Shown here: piece by piece, positions 1-8,031 of the stretch | Numbering within the stretch: the first letter of the stretch is position 1 | Layout: the number at the start of each line of letters is the position of its first letter | Assembly: GCF_011758805.1 (NCBI RefSeq) | Contig: NZ_JAANOW010000001.1 | Span: 372,001 to 436,000 of the forward strand | From: Mycolicibacterium fluoranthenivorans | Lineage (GTDB): Bacteria; Actinomycetota; Actinomycetes; Mycobacteriales; Mycobacteriaceae | DNA: 64,000 nt | Direction of reading: 5' to 3' | Notes under the pieces: generated by a model | The model's database searches: none | What the model was told of the DNA's origin: nothing | Seen by the model: only the letters and a program-made list of their open reading frames with translations | Position numbers and translations under genes: made by a program

Positions 1-1
1 G

Positions 2-247
2 GCCTTCGCGCTGAGCTATGTGCTGAACCGGACGCTGAACTTCCGCTCGCACGCGGTGGTCGGACCGCAACTGGCCAGCTATGTGGTGGTCGTCGCCGTC
101 AACTACGCGGCCTTCATCGTCGCGTTTCCCACCGCACTGGCCTCGTTCGGGCTGGAGTACCACCTGGCGCGCCTCTTCGCCGGTGGCGGTGAGGCCGTGT
201 TCATGTACAGCGCCATGCGGTGGGTGGTTTTCCGTAGCCGGGGGTGA
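2..247 (+). CDS. GtrA-family membrane protein, C-terminal fragment
   Basis: The reading frame is open from the window edge, so the true start lies upstream. The visible part (about 81 residues) contains an N-R-x-x-N-F segment after a hydrophobic stretch, then a hydrophobic helix (about residues 24-50) and a short C-terminal helix ending in V-V-F-R-S-R-G. This is the layout of the last two or three helices of GtrA-like proteins, small four-helix membrane proteins thought to help move polyprenyl-linked sugars across the membrane for cell-wall or glycan modification. A GtrA protein would normally sit near a glycosyltransferase, which would have to be upstream of the window. The assignment rests on a short fragment. 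Confidence 0.6.
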   Translation, partial: AFALSYVLNRTLNFRSHAVVGPQLASYVVVVAVNYAAFIVAFPTALASFGLEYHLARLFAGGGEAVFMYSAMRWVVFRSRG

Positions 248-358
248 TTCCGGTGATAGGTGGCCCCGTGTTCCTTACGCTCGTCGACATCTGGTTGACC
301 GCAGCCCCTCGGTTCCTCCAGACCAACGGACTTGCCGACTGACGCGAGGAGATTGCTC

Positions 359-796
359 ATGACCACTCAGGACAACGCCGTCGGGCGCCGCCAGGTGCTG
401 GCCGGTGCCGGAATAGGTCTGGGAGCCACGGCGATCGCGGCCTGCTCAGGCTCGGGCCAGAAGGCGGCCCCGCCGGCCACGGAATCGTCGGCGGGTACGT
501 CGGCGCCGGGTCAGGCTGCGGGCACGCTGGCCAAGACGTCGCAGGTGCCGGTCGGGTCGGGTGTCATCGTCGACGACGTGGTGCTCACTCAGCCCACCGC
601 CGGGGTTTTCAAAGGGCTCTCGACCGTGTGCACCCATGCCGGGTGCGCGGTCTCGTCCGTCGCCGACGGGAAGATCGTCTGCCCGTGCCACGGCAGCACC
701 TTCGACCTGGAGGGTGCGGTGCTCAAAGGCCCGGCGACCAAGCCGTTGGCGACGGTCGCCGTGACCGTGCAGGGGCAGGACATCGTCAAGGGCTAG
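359..796 (+). CDS. Rieske [2Fe-2S] protein, Tat-exported lipoprotein
   Basis: A 145-residue protein with a GRRQVLAG twin-arginine-like motif (residues 9-16), a hydrophobic stretch and an A-I-A-A-C lipobox with Cys29. After a linker rich in Ala, Ser and Thr comes a compact Rieske domain: Cys91-x-His93-x-x-Cys96 and Cys108-Pro-Cys110-His111-Gly-Ser. Cys91/His93 and Cys108/His111 would bind the cluster, and Cys96/Cys110 form the usual stabilising disulfide. It is predicted to be a membrane-anchored electron carrier on the outer face of the cytoplasmic membrane, with cofactor loaded before Tat export. The start at 359 is chosen over an in-frame start at 332 because a GAGGAG ribosome site lies just upstream. 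No oxygenase or cytochrome partner is adjacent, so its electron partner is unknown. Confidence 0.88.
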   Translation: MTTQDNAVGRRQVLAGAGIGLGATAIAACSGSGQKAAPPATESSAGTSAPGQAAGTLAKTSQVPVGSGVIVDDVVLTQPTAGVFKGLSTVCTHAGCAVSSVADGKIVCPCHGSTFDLEGAVLKGPATKPLATVAVTVQGQDIVKG

Positions 797-839
797 TCAC
801 ACACCTGGCCGGCACAGCCGCTGGCTACGATCACCGGCT

Positions 840-1250
840 GTGGGAGACGACGAGGACGCCGCGACGGGGGAATCGGCGCAGGCGCCGTGGTACGAGGAAT
901 CGTGGGCGGTGTACGCGGCCGGGGCCGGCGCGGTCGCCGTGATCATCGTCCTGGTGTTCGCGGTGCTGCAGACGGCGCACGATTCGGTGGAACCGCCCCG
1001 CGGGCCGGCACCCACCACCGCCGACGCCCCGTCGACGTCGTACACCACCACGACGACCACGACGACCACCCGCAGCACCAGACCGTCGACGTCGGATATC
1101 AATCCGGGGGAGTCCAGCCCCGGGTCGACCACGACGACCACCGACGGCGGCTGGGTTCCCGACTTCCCCGAGTTGACCGGCACCACGTCCACGACGACGA
1201 CCGACCCCTACGCGACGAGCACGTCGGCTCCCCGGGCCGGGGCCGTCTAG
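840..1250 (+). CDS. Small single-pass membrane protein with Thr/Ser-rich tail
   Basis: A 136-residue protein of unknown function starting at GTG. Residues 1-22 are acidic and cytoplasmic in character, about 24-45 form one hydrophobic helix, and the remaining 90 residues are a low-complexity Thr/Ser/Pro tail that includes a run of nine Thr. The tail is predicted to lie outside the membrane and is the kind of sequence that is O-mannosylated in mycobacteria. The gene follows the Rieske gene by 43 bases on the same strand and may share its transcript. It is oriented toward the L,D-transpeptidase gene, with only 10 bases between the two 3' ends. The reading frame looks real because the composition is biased but uninterrupted; no catalytic motif is visible. 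Confidence 0.6.
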   Translation: MGDDEDAATGESAQAPWYEESWAVYAAGAGAVAVIIVLVFAVLQTAHDSVEPPRGPAPTTADAPSTSYTTTTTTTTTRSTRPSTSDINPGESSPGSTTTTTDGGWVPDFPELTGTTSTTTTDPYATSTSAPRAGAV

Positions 1251-1260
1251 GCGAGACGCC

Positions 1261-2544
1261 TCAGGGCAGCGCGCTGCCCTTGCGCCACTGATCCCAGGGC
1301 ACGCTCCAGTCGCCGTTCTGAGCCAGCAGCTGCTGTGGCGGCCCGCCGGTGTGCCGGACCTCGACCACGTCGCCCGGCATCGAGAAGTTGAAGAACCATT
1401 CGGCGTTCTCGGAGTTGAGGTTCAGGCAGCCGTGTGAGGTGTTGGTGTTGCCCTGCGCCCAGACGGTGGCGTTGAGCTGGTGCAGGTAGATACCGTCACC
1501 GCTGATCCGGGTGGCCCAGGGGATGGTCTCGCGGTAGCCCAGGCGGGAGTTGACCGGCAGGCCGTAGGACGAGGAGTCCATGATCACCGGATTGGCCTTG
1601 TCCAGCACGGTGTATACCCCGGGCGGTGTCCAGAAGCTCAGCGTCGTCCCGCCGACGGTCTCGGTGCCGCCCCGGCCCATGGAGGTCGGCATGGTGCGCA
1701 CCAGTTTCCCGTTGTCGAACACGCTGACCTGCTTGGTGTTGTCATCGGCGATCGACACATGAGAGTCGCCGATCTTGAACGACACCTTCTCGTCGTCCTG
1801 GCCGTACACCCCGCCGCCCAGCGGGACACCGTAGATGTTCGCGGCCACCGTGACGGTGGTACCCGGCGCGTAGTAATGCTCGGGCCGCCAGTGCGCCGTC
1901 TGATCGTCCACCCAGTTCCACGAACCCTGCACCGGTGGCGACGTCGTCACCACCAGCTGCCGTTCCGCGCGTGCCCGGTCGGTGATCGGTTCGTCGAACC
2001 GCGCCACGACAACGGTGCCGACACCGTACGTGCCGCCCTCTTTCAGGGACGCGTACCCGGTGGTGTTCAGGTAGACCGAGGTCTGGTAGCTCGGCGACAC
2101 CGTCGTGAAGCTGGACGTCTCCGCGGCCGGCATCCCGCCAGGCCCCTGCGACCGCACGGTCATGGTGTACGTCCGGCCGTAGCCGAGTTGGACGGCCGGC
2201 TTCCACACCGTGTGATCAGGGGTCAGCACACCCGGCACGGTCGTACCGTCCTCGTTGACCATCGTCACGTCGGTGAGGGTCCCGGTGAACGCGGTGACCC
2301 GGACCGGGCCGACCGGCAGGACACCCTGGGCCCCGGGCTGCGGCAGCACCCGGACCGTCGCGGGCACCGGCGCCGGTGGGGCCGCCTCGGCGGCGGCCAG
2401 GTCGGGACCTGCGGCCAGGGTGCGGCAGCCGTCCTGGCAGGCCACGATGCGGGAGCTCTGTGTCACGCCCAAGCCGGTGGCAACGATGAGCAACGCTGCC
2501 AGGCCGGCGACGCGCACGCGGTAACGATCAAGACGCAAGGGCAC
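1261..2544 (-). CDS. L,D-transpeptidase with Ig-like domains (YkuD catalytic domain)
   Basis: A 427-residue exported enzyme that makes 3-3 cross-links in peptidoglycan or attaches groups to it. The N-terminus has basic residues, then a hydrophobic helix (about 13-29). The sequence I-V-A-C shortly after resembles a lipobox but sits far from the hydrophobic core, so a membrane anchor is equally likely. Residues about 60-260 look like the two Ig-like domains of mycobacterial Ldt proteins. The catalytic motif is S-H-G-C, with Cys373, His371 and an upstream His355. A Trp-rich tail (W-S-V-P-W-D-Q-W) follows, as in the LdtMt2/LdtMt5 group. This class of enzyme is carbapenem-sensitive and largely insensitive to penicillins. 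Confidence 0.9.
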   Translation of the reverse strand: MPLRLDRYRVRVAGLAALLIVATGLGVTQSSRIVACQDGCRTLAAGPDLAAAEAAPPAPVPATVRVLPQPGAQGVLPVGPVRVTAFTGTLTDVTMVNEDGTTVPGVLTPDHTVWKPAVQLGYGRTYTMTVRSQGPGGMPAAETSSFTTVSPSYQTSVYLNTTGYASLKEGGTYGVGTVVVARFDEPITDRARAERQLVVTTSPPVQGSWNWVDDQTAHWRPEHYYAPGTTVTVAANIYGVPLGGGVYGQDDEKVSFKIGDSHVSIADDNTKQVSVFDNGKLVRTMPTSMGRGGTETVGGTTLSFWTPPGVYTVLDKANPVIMDSSSYGLPVNSRLGYRETIPWATRISGDGIYLHQLNATVWAQGNTNTSHGCLNLNSENAEWFFNFSMPGDVVEVRHTGGPPQQLLAQNGDWSVPWDQWRKGSALP

Positions 2545-2734
2545 TCCGCGGCCAGAGGGGGTGGGCTTGACCGGAGTGCGTCACTGCACTGGCCGGACAG
2601 AAGCTCTCATAGTAGAGGGCGCGCGCGTCTGATCGCAGGCATGGTCGAGATATGGCTTGGGGTCGGCCATTTCGGTCCTCGTCGACCGTGCCGAGGCCCG
2701 GGGATTAGACCTGGCCCGACCCGTCTGACACAAT

Positions 2735-2851
2735 CGACGGCGAGGGGAGTACTCCTACCGCTGCGGTGTCGTCATCACGTGATCCAACGTCGGGTTACCG
2801 GTGCCGCGGGCTGCGCCTATCCGGCGCGGCGGAAGAGACCTCGGCCGTTGA
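2735..2851 (+). promoter_or_regulatory. yybP-ykoY family manganese riboswitch upstream of terC
   Basis: The 331-base gap between the transpeptidase and terC genes is explained mainly by this element. The strand carries the family hallmark GGGGAGTA (2744-2751) near the 5' side and GGAAGAGACC (2831-2840) near the 3' side. The closing helix is clear: 2735-2745 (CGACGGCGAGG) pairs with 2839-2850 (CCTCGGCCGTTG) with one bulge and one mismatch. Between them is a GC-rich branched region. The family senses Mn2+ and commonly controls TerC/Alx-type membrane proteins. The ribosome site CCGGAGG (2859-2865) lies just past the closing helix, so translational control is the simplest model. Confidence 0.82.
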
Positions 2852-2875
2852 ACGACGACCGGAGGCTCGTATTCC

Positions 2876-3868
2876 ATGAATGTTTCTGCACTCGAGTGGG
2901 GCATCACGCTCAGCGTGACGATCGCGATCCTGCTCTTCGATGTGATCGTGATCGGGCGGCGCCCGCACGAACCGTCCAAACGCGAGACCGCCACCTACCT
3001 GACCATCTACGTCAGCCTGGCGGTGGCGTTCGGGCTGTGGACCTGGTTCTTCCACGGTCAGCAGTACGGCGTGGAGTTCTTCGCGGGCTGGCTCACCGAG
3101 TACAGCCTGTCGGTGGACAACCTGTTCATCTTCTTGATCATCATGGCCAGCTTCAAGGTGCCCAGGATCTACCAGCAGCAGGCGCTGCTGGTCGGCATCA
3201 TCCTGGCGCTGATCTTCCGCGGCATCTTCATCGCTCTCGGCGCCGTGGCCATCGAGCAGTTCTCCTGGGTGTTCTACCTGTTCGGTGCGTTCCTGGTGTA
3301 CACCGCGATCAAACTGGTCCGCGATACCGAACACGATGACGACGCCGACAACGGCGTGGTCCGGTTCGCGCAGCGGCACCTGAAGTTCACCGACAAATGG
3401 GACGGCCTGAGCCTGTGGGTGAAGGACAATGGCAAGCGCCTCATGACGCCGATGTTCCTGGTGATCGTCGCGCTGGGCACGACCGACCTGCTGTTCGCGC
3501 TGGATTCCATCCCGGCCATCTACGGTCTGACCCGCGAGCCGTACCTCGTCTTCACCGCCAACGTGTTCGCGTTGATGGGTCTGCGGCAGCTGTACTTCCT
3601 GCTCGGGGATCTGCTCAAGCGGCTGGTCTACCTGTCCCAGGGCCTGGCGTTCATCCTGGGCTTCATCGGGGTGAAGCTGCTGCTGCACGCGCTGCACGAG
3701 AACGAACTGCCGTTCATCAACGGCGGCGAGTCGGTGCACGTGCCGGAGATCCCGACACTGGCCAGCCTCGGCGTCATCGTCGTGACCCTGGTGATCACCA
3801 CGGCGGCCAGCCTGTACAAGACGCGTGCCGACGCGAAGAAGGCCGTGTCCGCCGCCGCCGGCGAGTAG
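2876..3868 (+). CDS. TerC/Alx-family integral membrane protein, probable Mn2+ exporter
   Basis: A 330-residue polytopic membrane protein with eight or nine hydrophobic helices. The TerC-family signature is visible in the segment W-L-T-E-Y-S-L-S-V-D-N-L-F-I-F (about residues 72-86) and again in T-T-D-L-L-F-A-L-D-S-I-P-A (about 201-213). Both contain the conserved acidic and Asn residues embedded in membrane helices. A charged loop (about 150-180) separates the two halves. TerC/Alx proteins in other bacteria export manganese or load it onto exported enzymes. The manganese riboswitch in its leader supports this role over the historical tellurite-resistance name. The next gene converges and starts one base after the stop. 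Confidence 0.9.
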   Translation: MNVSALEWGITLSVTIAILLFDVIVIGRRPHEPSKRETATYLTIYVSLAVAFGLWTWFFHGQQYGVEFFAGWLTEYSLSVDNLFIFLIIMASFKVPRIYQQQALLVGIILALIFRGIFIALGAVAIEQFSWVFYLFGAFLVYTAIKLVRDTEHDDDADNGVVRFAQRHLKFTDKWDGLSLWVKDNGKRLMTPMFLVIVALGTTDLLFALDSIPAIYGLTREPYLVFTANVFALMGLRQLYFLLGDLLKRLVYLSQGLAFILGFIGVKLLLHALHENELPFINGGESVHVPEIPTLASLGVIVVTLVITTAASLYKTRADAKKAVSAAAGE

Positions 3869-3869
3869 C

Positions 3870-4523
3870 TCAGTCCTGCACGAACCGGATGTTCTCGGCC
3901 AGCGGATTGCGGGGGATGTGCAGCCCATTGGCCGGGAAGTCCGGATCCGGATAGCCGATCGCCAGTCCGCACAACACGCGCATCTCCTCGGGGATCCCGA
4001 GTTGGGCGCGCACGGTCTCGGGATAGCCGGCGATCGACACCTGCACACAGGAGCCCAGCCCGCGCGCGGTCAGGGCGAGCAGGAAGGTCTGCAGGAACAT
4101 GCCCACCCCGAGGCTGTCGACGAAGTCGAGATCGCGGTGCATGCAGACGATGCCGGCCAGCGGTGCCCGGAAGAACTCCCAGTTGCGCAGAACCGCGATC
4201 CGGCGCCCTTCGGTGTCGTGCCGGGCGATGCCCATCGCCCCGTACACGAGCGCGCCGGTGTCACGGCGGTAGTGGTCGAATTGCTCCGGCAGTTTCGGCA
4301 CCTTCGGCGCCGAGGACTCGGCCTCGTCCAGCAACGCCTCGACCAGGCGGTCCCGGGCCGAGCCGGAGGCGAAGACCACCTGCCAAGGCTGGATGTTGGA
4401 GTTCGACGGGGCCCGCACGGCGAGTTCGAGGGCCTCGTCGATCAGCTCCTGCGGTACCGGCTTGTCCCGCAGGAACAGCCGGCTGGACCGGCGCGACGTG
4501 ATGGCGTCTTCGAGGTCGTACAT
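3870..4523 (-). CDS. Nitroreductase-family flavoprotein
   Basis: A 217-residue protein of the FMN-dependent nitroreductase fold. The N-terminal S-R-R-S-S-R-L-F motif (about residues 10-17) and R-A-P-S-N-S-N-I-Q-P-W-Q segment (about 37-48) are the FMN phosphate and ring binding regions. G-L-G-S-C-V-Q (about 156-162) and the C-terminal L-A-I-G-Y-P-D-P-D-F are typical of the family. It should use NAD(P)H to reduce nitro groups, quinones or a similar acceptor in the cytoplasm; the substrate cannot be told from sequence. The start at 4523 gives the usual length and begins with M-Y-D-L-E-D-A-I. It lies 53 bases downstream of the SDR gene on the same strand and could be co-transcribed. Confidence 0.85.
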   Translation of the reverse strand: MYDLEDAITSRRSSRLFLRDKPVPQELIDEALELAVRAPSNSNIQPWQVVFASGSARDRLVEALLDEAESSAPKVPKLPEQFDHYRRDTGALVYGAMGIARHDTEGRRIAVLRNWEFFRAPLAGIVCMHRDLDFVDSLGVGMFLQTFLLALTARGLGSCVQVSIAGYPETVRAQLGIPEEMRVLCGLAIGYPDPDFPANGLHIPRNPLAENIRFVQD

Positions 4524-4576
4524 GTGCTCAATCCTGCACCACGAGAACGGTTTTGCCGGGTAGGTGGCGCGCCGTC

Positions 4577-5362
4577 CTAGACGGTGGTCGTGACCAGGCC
4601 GCCGTCGATGCGGACATCGGCGCCGGTGATGTTGGCGGACCGGTCGCTGGCCAGGAACAGTGCCAGGTCGGCGACCTCTTGTGCGGTGGTGGCACGCCCG
4701 GTGGCTGATTTCGCGACCACGGACTGCAGCACATCCTGCGCGGATGCACCGCTGCCGCCGCCGAACTGGTCCCCGACACCGCCCTCGGCCAGCCACAGCG
4801 GGGTCGCCACCGGGCCGGGGCTGATGACGTTCACGCGGACACCCCGGGGCCCGAACTCTGCCGACAACCCTTTCGCGAGATTGGCCAGCGCCGCCTTGGT
4901 GGCGCTGTAGTCGAGGATGGGGTAGTCGGGCATCACCGCATTCACCGAACCGATCATCACGACCGACCCGCCGTTCTTGAGCAGATGAGGCAGCGCCGCG
5001 CGGGTGAGACGGACGGCCGAGAGCAGGTTGACCTCGATCGAGGCCTGCCAGGCCTCGTCGGTGAGCGTGAGGAAGCCACCCATGTGCGGCACGACCGCCC
5101 CGGTGTTGTTCACCAGGATGTCGATGCCCCCGCGGGCGGCCGCGGCGGCGACGAGCGCCGTGGCGCCGTCGGCCGTGGCCAGGTCCGCGGCGACGAAGGT
5201 CGCGGATCCGGCGGCCTCGAGCGCCTCCAGCTCCGCTGAGTTGTGCCGCGCCCCGGCGATGACGGTGGCGCCGGCGGCGGCGAACGCCTGGCTGATCGCC
5301 AAGCCGATACCCTTGCTCGCCCCCGAGACGACGGCGATCTTGTCGATCAGATGCATATCCAT
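4577..5362 (-). CDS. Short-chain dehydrogenase/reductase (classical SDR)
   Basis: A 261-residue classical SDR. The nucleotide-binding glycine motif is G14-A-S-K-G-I-G20, N85-N-T-G88 stabilises the central sheet, and the catalytic triad is Ser139, Tyr152 and Lys156. The C-terminal I-T-G-A-D-V-R-I-D-G-G is also characteristic. It is a soluble NAD(P)-dependent oxidoreductase acting on an alcohol or ketone that cannot be named. The residues after the second strand (A-G-A-R-H) suggest NADP(H) preference only weakly. Met1 and Met3 are both possible starts, two codons apart. The nitroreductase gene follows on the same strand. Confidence 0.88.
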   Translation of the reverse strand: MDMHLIDKIAVVSGASKGIGLAISQAFAAAGATVIAGARHNSAELEALEAAGSATFVAADLATADGATALVAAAAARGGIDILVNNTGAVVPHMGGFLTLTDEAWQASIEVNLLSAVRLTRAALPHLLKNGGSVVMIGSVNAVMPDYPILDYSATKAALANLAKGLSAEFGPRGVRVNVISPGPVATPLWLAEGGVGDQFGGGSGASAQDVLQSVVAKSATGRATTAQEVADLALFLASDRSANITGADVRIDGGLVTTTV

Positions 5363-5656
5363 GCCTCATAGAATGCTCCGGTTGTGCCCGGCCGGCGGAT
5401 CGGCGGCCGAGAGGGTGCTCACAGGTCCGGTGGCCGGGCCGAAACGAGGTCTCTCGTGGCGGATCCACTGGGTCGGCATCGTGCCCGTTCGACGGGCGTG
5501 GCGGCACGACGGTCGACGGCGGCGATCTCCTCGGCGGAGAAATCGGACGCCGCCTGAAGTCTGTTCCACGGCAACGGGATTGAGCCCCGCGGTTAAGCGT
5601 GTCGCCTAATCGGTAAACGGCGCCTCGCGGCCGGTGCCTGATTACCCTGTGTCGGC
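5363..5656. other. Divergent intergenic region (294 bases)
   Basis: This gap separates the SDR gene (minus) from the MFS gene (plus) and must hold both promoters. A short hairpin, GCCCG-TTCGA-CGGGC (5483-5497), lies in the middle, but it is not followed by T residues and is unremarkable at this GC content. An A+T-richer patch, TGATTACCCTGTG (5639-5651), lies just before the MFS start and may hold its -10 element. No convincing gene or operator was found. Confidence 0.5.
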
Positions 5657-6931
5657 ATGTCCAGCGCAGTGCGCAGAGCCGTCGTCGGCGCCTCGATCGG
5701 CAATGCCGTCGAATGGTTCGACTTCGCCATCTACGGATTCCTCGCCACCTTCATCGCCGCGCACTTCTTTCCGGCCGGTGACGACACCGCCGCGCTGCTC
5801 AACACGTTCGCCATCTTCGCCGCGGCGTTCTTCATGCGGCCGTTGGGGGGACTGGTCTTCGGGCCGCTCGGGGACCGTATCGGCAGGCAGAAGGTGCTTG
5901 CCGTCGTCATCCTGGTGATGTCCGGTGCGACGCTGCTGATCGGTCTACTGCCGACTTACACCTCGATCGGGGTGGCCGCCCCGCTACTGCTGCTCGGCCT
6001 GCGCTGCGTGCAGGGTTTCTCGGCCGGCGGCGAATACGGTGGCGGTGCGGTCTACCTGGCCGAGTACGCCGACCCCGAACGCCGCGGCCTCACCGTGACG
6101 TTCATGGCGTGGTCCGGGGTGCTGGGATTCCTGCTCGGATCCGTCACCGTCACCGTCCTCCAGGCGACGTTGCCCGCCGCGGCCATGGACAGTTACGGCT
6201 GGCGCATTCCGTTCCTGCTGGCGGCGCCGCTGGGACTGGTCGGCCTGTACATCCGGCTGCGCCTGGACGACACCCCGGAGTTCACCGCCCTGCGCACGCG
6301 CGCCGATATCGCGCGCCGGCCGCTGTACGAAGCGCTCACCACGTCGTGGCGGCCCATCATGTCGGTGATCGGCCTGTTCCTGATCTTCAACGTCGGCTAC
6401 TACGTGGTGTTCACGTTCCTGCCGAGCTACCTGATCAAAACGCTGCACCACAGCAAGACGGCGTCGTTCGTGTCGATCACGCTGGCCAGCCTGGTGGCGT
6501 TGATCCTGATCCTGCCGCTGGCCGCATTGTCGGACCGGATCGGGCGACGCCCGCTGCTGATCGCCGGGTCGGCGGGCTTCATCGTGCTGGCGTATCCGCT
6601 GTTCCTGCTGCTGAACTCGGGCTCGCTGGTGGCGGCGATCGGGGCGCACTGCGCGCTGGCCGCGATCGAGTCGGTGTACGTGTCGACGGCGGTCACCGCC
6701 GGTGTCGAACTGTTCGCCACCCGGGTCCGGTACAGCGGTTTCTCCGTCGGCTACAACGTGTGTGTGGCACTGTTCGGCGGCACCACGCCGTACGCCGTGA
6801 CGTGGCTGACGGCCAACGTCGGCAGCGTGATCGCGCCGGCGGGTTATCTGATGGTCGCCGCGGTGCTGTCGCTCGGCACGGTGTTGACGCTGCCCAGGGA
6901 GGCCGGTCCATCGCCGGGTGACCTGCCATGA
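5657..6931 (+). CDS. MFS transporter, metabolite:H+ symporter (MHS/ProP-like) type
   Basis: A 424-residue, 12-helix major facilitator. The N-terminal [12 protein letters not shown] motif (about residues 16-27) is typical of the metabolite:proton symporter family. So are the G-D-R-I-G-R loop after helix 2 (72-77) and the repeat of this loop in the second half (S-D-R-I-G-R-R-P-L). The [11 protein letters not shown] segment around residue 120 is likewise diagnostic. Members import compatible solutes, organic acids such as citrate or ketoglutarate, or shikimate by proton symport. The substrate is not readable. A LacI-family regulator begins 7 bases after the stop and probably controls this gene in response to the transported compound. 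Confidence 0.88.
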   Translation: MSSAVRRAVVGASIGNAVEWFDFAIYGFLATFIAAHFFPAGDDTAALLNTFAIFAAAFFMRPLGGLVFGPLGDRIGRQKVLAVVILVMSGATLLIGLLPTYTSIGVAAPLLLLGLRCVQGFSAGGEYGGGAVYLAEYADPERRGLTVTFMAWSGVLGFLLGSVTVTVLQATLPAAAMDSYGWRIPFLLAAPLGLVGLYIRLRLDDTPEFTALRTRADIARRPLYEALTTSWRPIMSVIGLFLIFNVGYYVVFTFLPSYLIKTLHHSKTASFVSITLASLVALILILPLAALSDRIGRRPLLIAGSAGFIVLAYPLFLLLNSGSLVAAIGAHCALAAIESVYVSTAVTAGVELFATRVRYSGFSVGYNVCVALFGGTTPYAVTWLTANVGSVIAPAGYLMVAAVLSLGTVLTLPREAGPSPGDLP

Positions 6932-6938
6932 TGGGCCG

Positions 6939-7952
6939 ATGACAGCGCAGCCGAAGTCGGCACGCCCGGCTCCGGACAAAAAGTCGGCACGGCCGACGAA
7001 AGCCGATGTCGCCCGTCTGGCCAACGTCTCGCCCGCGACGGTCAGCTATGTGCTCAACGACGTCAAGGGCCAGACCATCTCGGCGCAGACCCGTGCCGCC
7101 GTGCACGACGCGGCCCGCCAGCTCGGCTACCGGCCCAACCTCGCGGCGCGCAACCTCGCCCGCGGCGGCAGTGGGGTGGTGCTCTACGTGGTGCCGCGGT
7201 TCTCGCTGGGTGAACTGCTGCTGGAGGTGGGCAGCCGGCTCACCACCGAACTCGGCCGGCACGGCATCGTGCTGTCCTTGCAGTTCGAGACCGATGATGG
7301 CCGCAATGTCGTCGACGCGGTCGCCGATCTGAACCCGATCGCCGTCACCAGTGTGTTCCCGCTCAGCGGTGCGGCGCTGGAAGCGGTTGCCGCAGCAGGT
7401 ATTCCCCAGATCCACCTGGGTAGCGCGCAGTTGCACGCGATGGGGGCGCTGCACCTGAGCATCGGGGAGATGCGGGTGGCGCATCTGGTGTCGCGCGGGC
7501 ACCGCAGGCTGGCGTTCGCCTACGCCGAGGCCGAGGCGCTGCGCCCGCTGGGCGACTACTGGCTGGCCGGACTGCGGGTGGCCGCGCGCGACCTGCCCGA
7601 GATCGTCACCGGCGCCGTTGCAGCCGACGGCAGTGACGCGGCCGCGGTGGTGCGGGACTGGGTGGGCGCCGGGGTGACGGCGGTGTGCGCGCAGAGCGAT
7701 GAGACCGCGCTGGTGGTGTTGCACGGTATTCGGGAGGCCGGGTTGCGCTGTCCGCAGGATCTCGCCGTGATGGGAGTCGACGCGATCCCGCTGGGCGCGG
7801 TGAGCGGGCCACCGCTGACCTCTGTCGGGCTGGATGCCAAGACCATCGTCGAGGTGTCGGTGGCGGCGATGATGTCCGAGCTCGGCTATCCCAGCGGCCA
7901 AGAGCCCAGCAGTGAGAACGTCGCGCATCTGATCCAGCGCGCCTCCACCTGA
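6939..7952 (+). CDS. LacI/GalR-family transcriptional regulator
   Basis: A 337-residue regulator with an N-terminal LacI-type helix-turn-helix: T-K-A-D-V-A-R-L-A-N-V-S-P-A-T-V-S-Y-V-L-N (about residues 20-40), then the hinge helix region P-N-L-A-A-R-N-L-A (about 66-74). The remainder is a periplasmic-binding-protein-like effector domain with the expected C-terminal V-M-G-V-D-A-I-P-L-G-A segment. The N-terminal 18 residues are Lys/Pro/Arg-rich and disordered in character. ATG at 6939 is chosen; a start at 6918 would overlap the upstream MFS gene and add seven residues that do not fit the family. As the second gene after an MHS transporter it is the likely repressor of that transporter. Confidence 0.9.
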   Translation: MTAQPKSARPAPDKKSARPTKADVARLANVSPATVSYVLNDVKGQTISAQTRAAVHDAARQLGYRPNLAARNLARGGSGVVLYVVPRFSLGELLLEVGSRLTTELGRHGIVLSLQFETDDGRNVVDAVADLNPIAVTSVFPLSGAALEAVAAAGIPQIHLGSAQLHAMGALHLSIGEMRVAHLVSRGHRRLAFAYAEAEALRPLGDYWLAGLRVAARDLPEIVTGAVAADGSDAAAVVRDWVGAGVTAVCAQSDETALVVLHGIREAGLRCPQDLAVMGVDAIPLGAVSGPPLTSVGLDAKTIVEVSVAAMMSELGYPSGQEPSSENVAHLIQRAST

Positions 7953-7981
7953 TGCTTGCCCTCGCGGCGGTGAGCCGCGTA

Positions 7982-7997
7982 ACTTACGCGAGTAAGT
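7982..7997. promoter_or_regulatory. Operator-like palindrome upstream of the P450 gene
   Basis: A perfect dyad, ACTTAC-GCGA-GTAAGT, lies 34 bases before the P450 GTG. Six-base arms around a four-base centre fit a TetR-family operator. The preceding LacI regulator usually binds a CG-centred palindrome of different sequence, so the binding protein is not evident from this window. It is A+T-richer than its surroundings and probably overlaps the promoter. Confidence 0.6.
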
Positions 7998-8031
7998 AAT
8001 CCCGGCAGCCTCCGGAGAAGGTGAGTGTTCA

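Noticed and set aside
1480..3339. Long plus-strand open frame antisense to the L,D-transpeptidase and running into terC
   Set aside because: Composition is Arg/Gly/His-rich without domains. It mirrors the third-base GC bias of the true minus-strand gene.
5483..5497. GCCCG-TTCGA-CGGGC hairpin as terminator
   Set aside because: It lies between divergent promoters, has a five-base stem and no T tract; expected by chance at this GC content.
4524..5507. Upstream extension of the nitroreductase frame through the SDR region
   Set aside because: The extension is Arg-rich nonsense overlapping the SDR gene; the nitroreductase homology starts exactly at the ATG at 4523.
5366..5569. 67-residue minus-strand frame in the SDR/MFS divergent gap
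   Set aside because: Arg-rich, no ribosome site and no recognisable feature; likely chance in high-GC DNA.
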